A DNA stretch of 7,017 bases, from NCBI GenBank assembly GCA_023717585.1, contig JAMQPJ010000339.1, forward strand, positions 1 through 7,017. Reading direction: 5' to 3'. This stretch comes from Thermoanaerobaculia bacterium. Its GTDB lineage: Bacteria > Acidobacteriota > Thermoanaerobaculia > UBA5066. The notes under the pieces are model-generated. The model had not been told where the DNA came from, made no database searches, and saw only the letters and a list, made by a program, of their open reading frames with translations. Every line of letters starts with the position of its first letter. Position 1 is the first letter of the stretch. Of this stretch, positions 4,832 through 7,017 are shown piece after piece. The position numbers and the translations under genes were made by a program.

Positions 4832-6567
4832 AACGCGCGCGGCCCGTCAAGGCCGTCGCGGTCCTGCTCACCTCGTGTTTCCTCCCGTGCCTCGTTTCCT
4901 GTGCGCCGCGGCGGCCCGACACCGCGCCCCGGGCCGCCGCCGAAGACGTCGCGCCGGAGGTCCTCGGCGGGGTGAGCCGGATCGGAGCGTCGTGGCTCGC
5001 GGAGGAGTCGGGGATTCTCGTCGGGCGCTTCGCCGGCGCGCCCTACGACCTCGGACATTCCTTCGGCCGCCTCGCCCGCCCCTGGATTCGCTCTCAGGAG
5101 ACGCACGTCGAGGAGTTCTTCACGGTCCTCGTCCCCGGTCGCCTCAGGAGGTCGCTCATCCGGCAGCTCTCGGCTTACCGCCTCCGCGGCCTCCCCGACG
5201 CGATTCCGGACGATCTCCTCGTCGCGATCGCCGGACTCGCGGACGGGTACGAGCCCGTGCCCCCGCCCTCCGGCTGGAGCGCCTATCGGCGGATGCTGAA
5301 CCTGCACGCGCTGCACGACGTCTCTCAGCGTTTCGTGGACGCACCCGCGCTCGCGGCGGCCTGCACCGGCTTCGTCGCGAGAGGCGCCGACGGCGCGCTC
5401 CTTCTCGCCCGCAACTTCGATTTCGAGGGCGGGGACATCTTCGACCGGCAGAAGCTCGTCTCGGTCGTCGCGCCCGCGGAAGGGATCCCGTACCTCTCCG
5501 TCGGATTCTCCGGGATGCTCGGCGTCGTCTCCGGCTTCAACCGGGAGGGGATCGGGGTCGCGATACAGGCGATCTCGGGCGGCGAGACGGCGACTTCGGG
5601 CACGCCGATGACGCTCCTCCTCGCGGAGGTTCTCGCGAAGGAGCGATCGTTCGAGGGCGCGGTGGCGCGCCTCTCTTCCGCGAGGGTCTTCGTCTCCGAC
5701 CTCATCCTCCTCGGGGACGCGAAGAGCGGGCGCTTCGCGGTCGTCGAGAAGAGCCCGTCCGCTTTCGCGCTGCGCGAGGGCACGGATGCCTTCCTGGGAG
5801 CCACGAACGAGGCCGAAGACCCTGGCGTCCGCCGCGGCGTTCGCGCCCTGCCGCCGGAATCGACCTCGCAAAAGAGGCGTGCCCGCCTCGACGTTCTCCT
5901 GCGAGAGAGCCGCGGCTCTCTCGGCGTGCCGTCCGCGATCGCCATCCTGCGCGACAGAAAGGGCGCGGACGGACGGGAGCTCGGCCCCGGGAATCGCTAC
6001 GCGATCGACGCCTCGATCGCGGCTCACTCGGTCGTTCTCGATCTCACGCACCGGCGCGCCTGGGTGGCCGCCGCGCCTCACACGCTCGGGCCGTATCTTC
6101 CCGTCGACCTCGAGGCCGTTCTCGCGAGCCCCGGCGGACCGCCGCCGCGCGCCGCCCCGTTTCCGGCGGACCCGTGGCTCTCGGCCGGAGGCTACGGTCG
6201 GTATCTGGAGGCCCGCGCCGCGCTCGGCCTCGTGCGCCGGATCGAGCGAGAGCGCAAACGCGGCTGGCTCGATGCGGCGCTCAGGGAAGCCGAACGCGCC
6301 CACGAGCGGGCGCCGGACTTCGCCGAGGCGACGGCGAAGCTCGGCGAGCTGGAGGCTCGAAATGGAAATCGCGCGCGCGCCCGCACGCTTCTCGACGACG
6401 CCCTCGCGCACGACCCCGGCCCCGCTCCGCTGCGCGCCGCCGTCCAGCGGTGGCGTGCAGCCTGCGCCGCGGGCGGCGGCTCGGGCCGCTTGGCGCCCCT
6501 CCCGAACGAGCCGATTCCAACGGTGCCCCGACCCGACGAGCTGCTTTTGGAAAAGAGGAATCGCTAG
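4828..6567 (+). CDS. Lipoprotein Ntn hydrolase, C45/AAT (acyl-CoA:6-APA acyltransferase-like) family, with TPR-like tail
   Basis: A 579-residue protein from TTG 4828. It begins MKRARPVKAVAVLLTS, a basic n-region and hydrophobic core ending in the lipobox LVSC, so Cys25 should be lipidated; Ala26 (not Asp) favours outer-membrane sorting in the E. coli scheme. The C45/AAT body follows: GRFAGAPYDLGHSFGRLA (66-83, the family's G-x-P-Y-x-x-G start), then the probable nucleophile Cys179 in AACTGFVARG with GALLLARNFDFE. Arg195 and Asp198 lie 16 and 19 residues after the Cys, as in bile-salt hydrolase, acid ceramidase and NAAA. Asn327 in LGATNEAED is a candidate oxyanion residue; the His I expect after it is absent. 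Two TPR-like helical pairs occupy about 475-545. In this clan, autocleavage before the Cys activates amide hydrolysis or acyl transfer. Coupled to the upstream acyltransferase gene. The substrate is unknown; an N-acyl lipid or peptide is inferred. Confidence 0.85.
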   Translation: MKRARPVKAVAVLLTSCFLPCLVSCAPRRPDTAPRAAAEDVAPEVLGGVSRIGASWLAEESGILVGRFAGAPYDLGHSFGRLARPWIRSQETHVEEFFTVLVPGRLRRSLIRQLSAYRLRGLPDAIPDDLLVAIAGLADGYEPVPPPSGWSAYRRMLNLHALHDVSQRFVDAPALAAACTGFVARGADGALLLARNFDFEGGDIFDRQKLVSVVAPAEGIPYLSVGFSGMLGVVSGFNREGIGVAIQAISGGETATSGTPMTLLLAEVLAKERSFEGAVARLSSARVFVSDLILLGDAKSGRFAVVEKSPSAFALREGTDAFLGATNEAEDPGVRRGVRALPPESTSQKRRARLDVLLRESRGSLGVPSAIAILRDRKGADGRELGPGNRYAIDASIAAHSVVLDLTHRRAWVAAAPHTLGPYLPVDLEAVLASPGGPPPRAAPFPADPWLSAGGYGRYLEARAALGLVRRIERERKRGWLDAALREAERAHERAPDFAEATAKLGELEARNGNRARARTLLDDALAHDPGPAPLRAAVQRWRAACAAGGGSGRLAPLPNEPIPTVPRPDELLLEKRNR

Positions 6568-7017
6568 GAAGACGGAGATTCCAGCACCACGGCCGCGACC
6601 GCGCCTGTGATGTCTCGCGCAACGTAAGAAAGATAAGAAAGAGAGATTTGCTTAGAAGGGGAAGAGGGATCGGGTGCCGTCGACGCGATTCGAGCGACGT
6701 CGCGCGCGATTTCAAACAGACCCGCGGCGCCGAAACGCTCGATCTGCCGCTCCTTCTCTCCCCCTTCCTCTCGCTCTTCTTCTTTCTCTCTCTCCCTATT
6801 ACTTTCTAAGAAATCTCCGTATTCCGGCGTGCAGAGAGTAACCGCTGGAAGCGCGGCGTCGCCTCCCGCCCGCTCTCCGACCGTCTTCAACCATTCGAAG
6901 AAACGCGCCGACGCCCGCCGCGCATCCGGCTCGAAGAAAAGACAGCCTTCGACAAATCGAATCCGGTCTCTCCCCTTCTCTTCTCCATTCAAAGGAATCT
7001 CCCTGGCCTCGAGAAGC
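6564..7017 (-). CDS. Hypothetical protein, C-terminal part (5' end outside window)
   Basis: The minus strand is open from the right edge to TAG at 6566-6564, 150 codons, and shares the palindrome CTAG with the stop of the lipoprotein gene. I do not recognise the product. The N-terminal half looks like folded protein (VEGCLFFEPDARR, SARFFEWLKTVGERAG, LPAVTLCTPEYGDFLE). It is followed by a Glu/Arg/Lys-rich low-complexity run of about 20 residues encoded by 6750-6797, an FGAAGLFEIARDVARIA helix-like stretch and a Ser-rich tail. There is no ATG in frame: TTG at 6992 is the only conventional start near the edge and has no clear Shine-Dalgarno, while the frame continues past it, so the true start is probably beyond 7017. 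Codon use differs from the neighbours, with AGA, AGG, TTA, AGT and AAT appearing; this suggests a recently acquired or weakly constrained gene, or a chance open frame. No other strand or frame in this stretch looks better. Confidence 0.45.
   Translation of the reverse strand, partial: LLEAREIPLNGEEKGRDRIRFVEGCLFFEPDARRASARFFEWLKTVGERAGGDAALPAVTLCTPEYGDFLESNREREKEEEREEGGEKERQIERFGAAGLFEIARDVARIASTAPDPSSPSKQISLSYLSYVARDITGAVAAVVLESPSS
6750..6797. repeat. Low-complexity polypyrimidine tract
   Basis: Forty-eight bases on the plus strand contain only C and T apart from one G at 6773, including runs such as TTCTTCTTTCTCTCTCTC. On the minus strand it is a purine tract that encodes the Glu/Arg/Lys-rich run of the hypothetical protein. 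A looser purine-rich stretch lies upstream on the plus strand at about 6625-6669. Short CT and CTT repeat units make it a candidate slippage site. Confidence 0.8.

Noticed and set aside
4744..6411. Minus-strand open frame of 555 codons opposite the lipoprotein gene
   Set aside because: Arg/Glu/Gly-rich antisense shadow caused by GC-biased codons; no recognisable motif.
4614..6809. Plus-strand open frame of 731 codons overlapping the acyltransferase and lipoprotein genes
   Set aside because: Extremely Arg-rich with no domain, an off-frame shadow; the overlapped frames carry complete catalytic motifs.
6572..7002. Scattered inverted copies GGAGATTCC (6574-6582) and GGAATCTCC (6994-7002), plus AATCTCCGT (6812-6820) against ACGGAGATT (6572-6580)
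   Set aside because: Nine-base matches more than 200 bp apart with no extension beyond the core; no target-site duplication or transposase to suggest a mobile element.

Overview
The window is very GC-rich with strong G/C preference at third codon positions and tightly packed genes (4-bp start/stop overlaps, tail-to-tail shared stop codons). It looks like bacterial chromosome from a Gram-negative, outer-membrane lineage: there is an LpxL/HtrB-type lipid A acyltransferase homologue and a lipoprotein with a lipobox. The gene mix would suit Acidobacteriota or a related deep-branching high-GC phylum, but that placement is inference. I see no mobile element, CRISPR array, tRNA or rRNA.

Layout. (1) Bases 1-160, minus: N-terminus of a GlcD-type FAD-linked oxidase, running off the left edge. 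(2) Bases 161-183: a 23-bp divergent gap built around the palindrome ATCTTAAGAT, read here as a two-way leaderless promoter. (3) Bases 184-1038, plus: a beta-hydroxyacid dehydrogenase (glyoxylate/semialdehyde reductase type). (4) Bases 1035-3813, minus: a three-gene operon, transcribed class I fructose-bisphosphate aldolase (fbaB) -> SDR-type L-threonine 3-dehydrogenase -> AlkD-like DNA glycosylase, each joined to the next by a 4-bp overlap. (5) Bases 3884-6567, plus: an LpxL/HtrB-like acyltransferase coupled through a TTGA overlap to a TTG-started lipoprotein of the Ntn-hydrolase C45/AAT class with a C-terminal TPR-like tail. (6) Bases 6564-7017, minus: an unrecognised, compositionally unusual reading frame entering from the right edge and ending in the same CTAG as the lipoprotein gene.

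How the genes may work together. The left divergent pair has complementary redox chemistry (2-hydroxyacid oxidation against 2-oxoacid/semialdehyde reduction) and apparently one shared promoter core. The central operon is coupled but functionally mixed: glycolysis/gluconeogenesis, threonine breakdown and alkylated-base repair. The right-hand pair is the most interesting unit: an inner-membrane acyl transfer enzyme made together with a membrane-anchored amidase/acyltransferase-fold enzyme whose Cys/Arg/Asp spacing fits the bile-salt hydrolase, acid ceramidase and NAAA clan. This suggests an undescribed envelope lipid or lipoamide acylation/deacylation pair.
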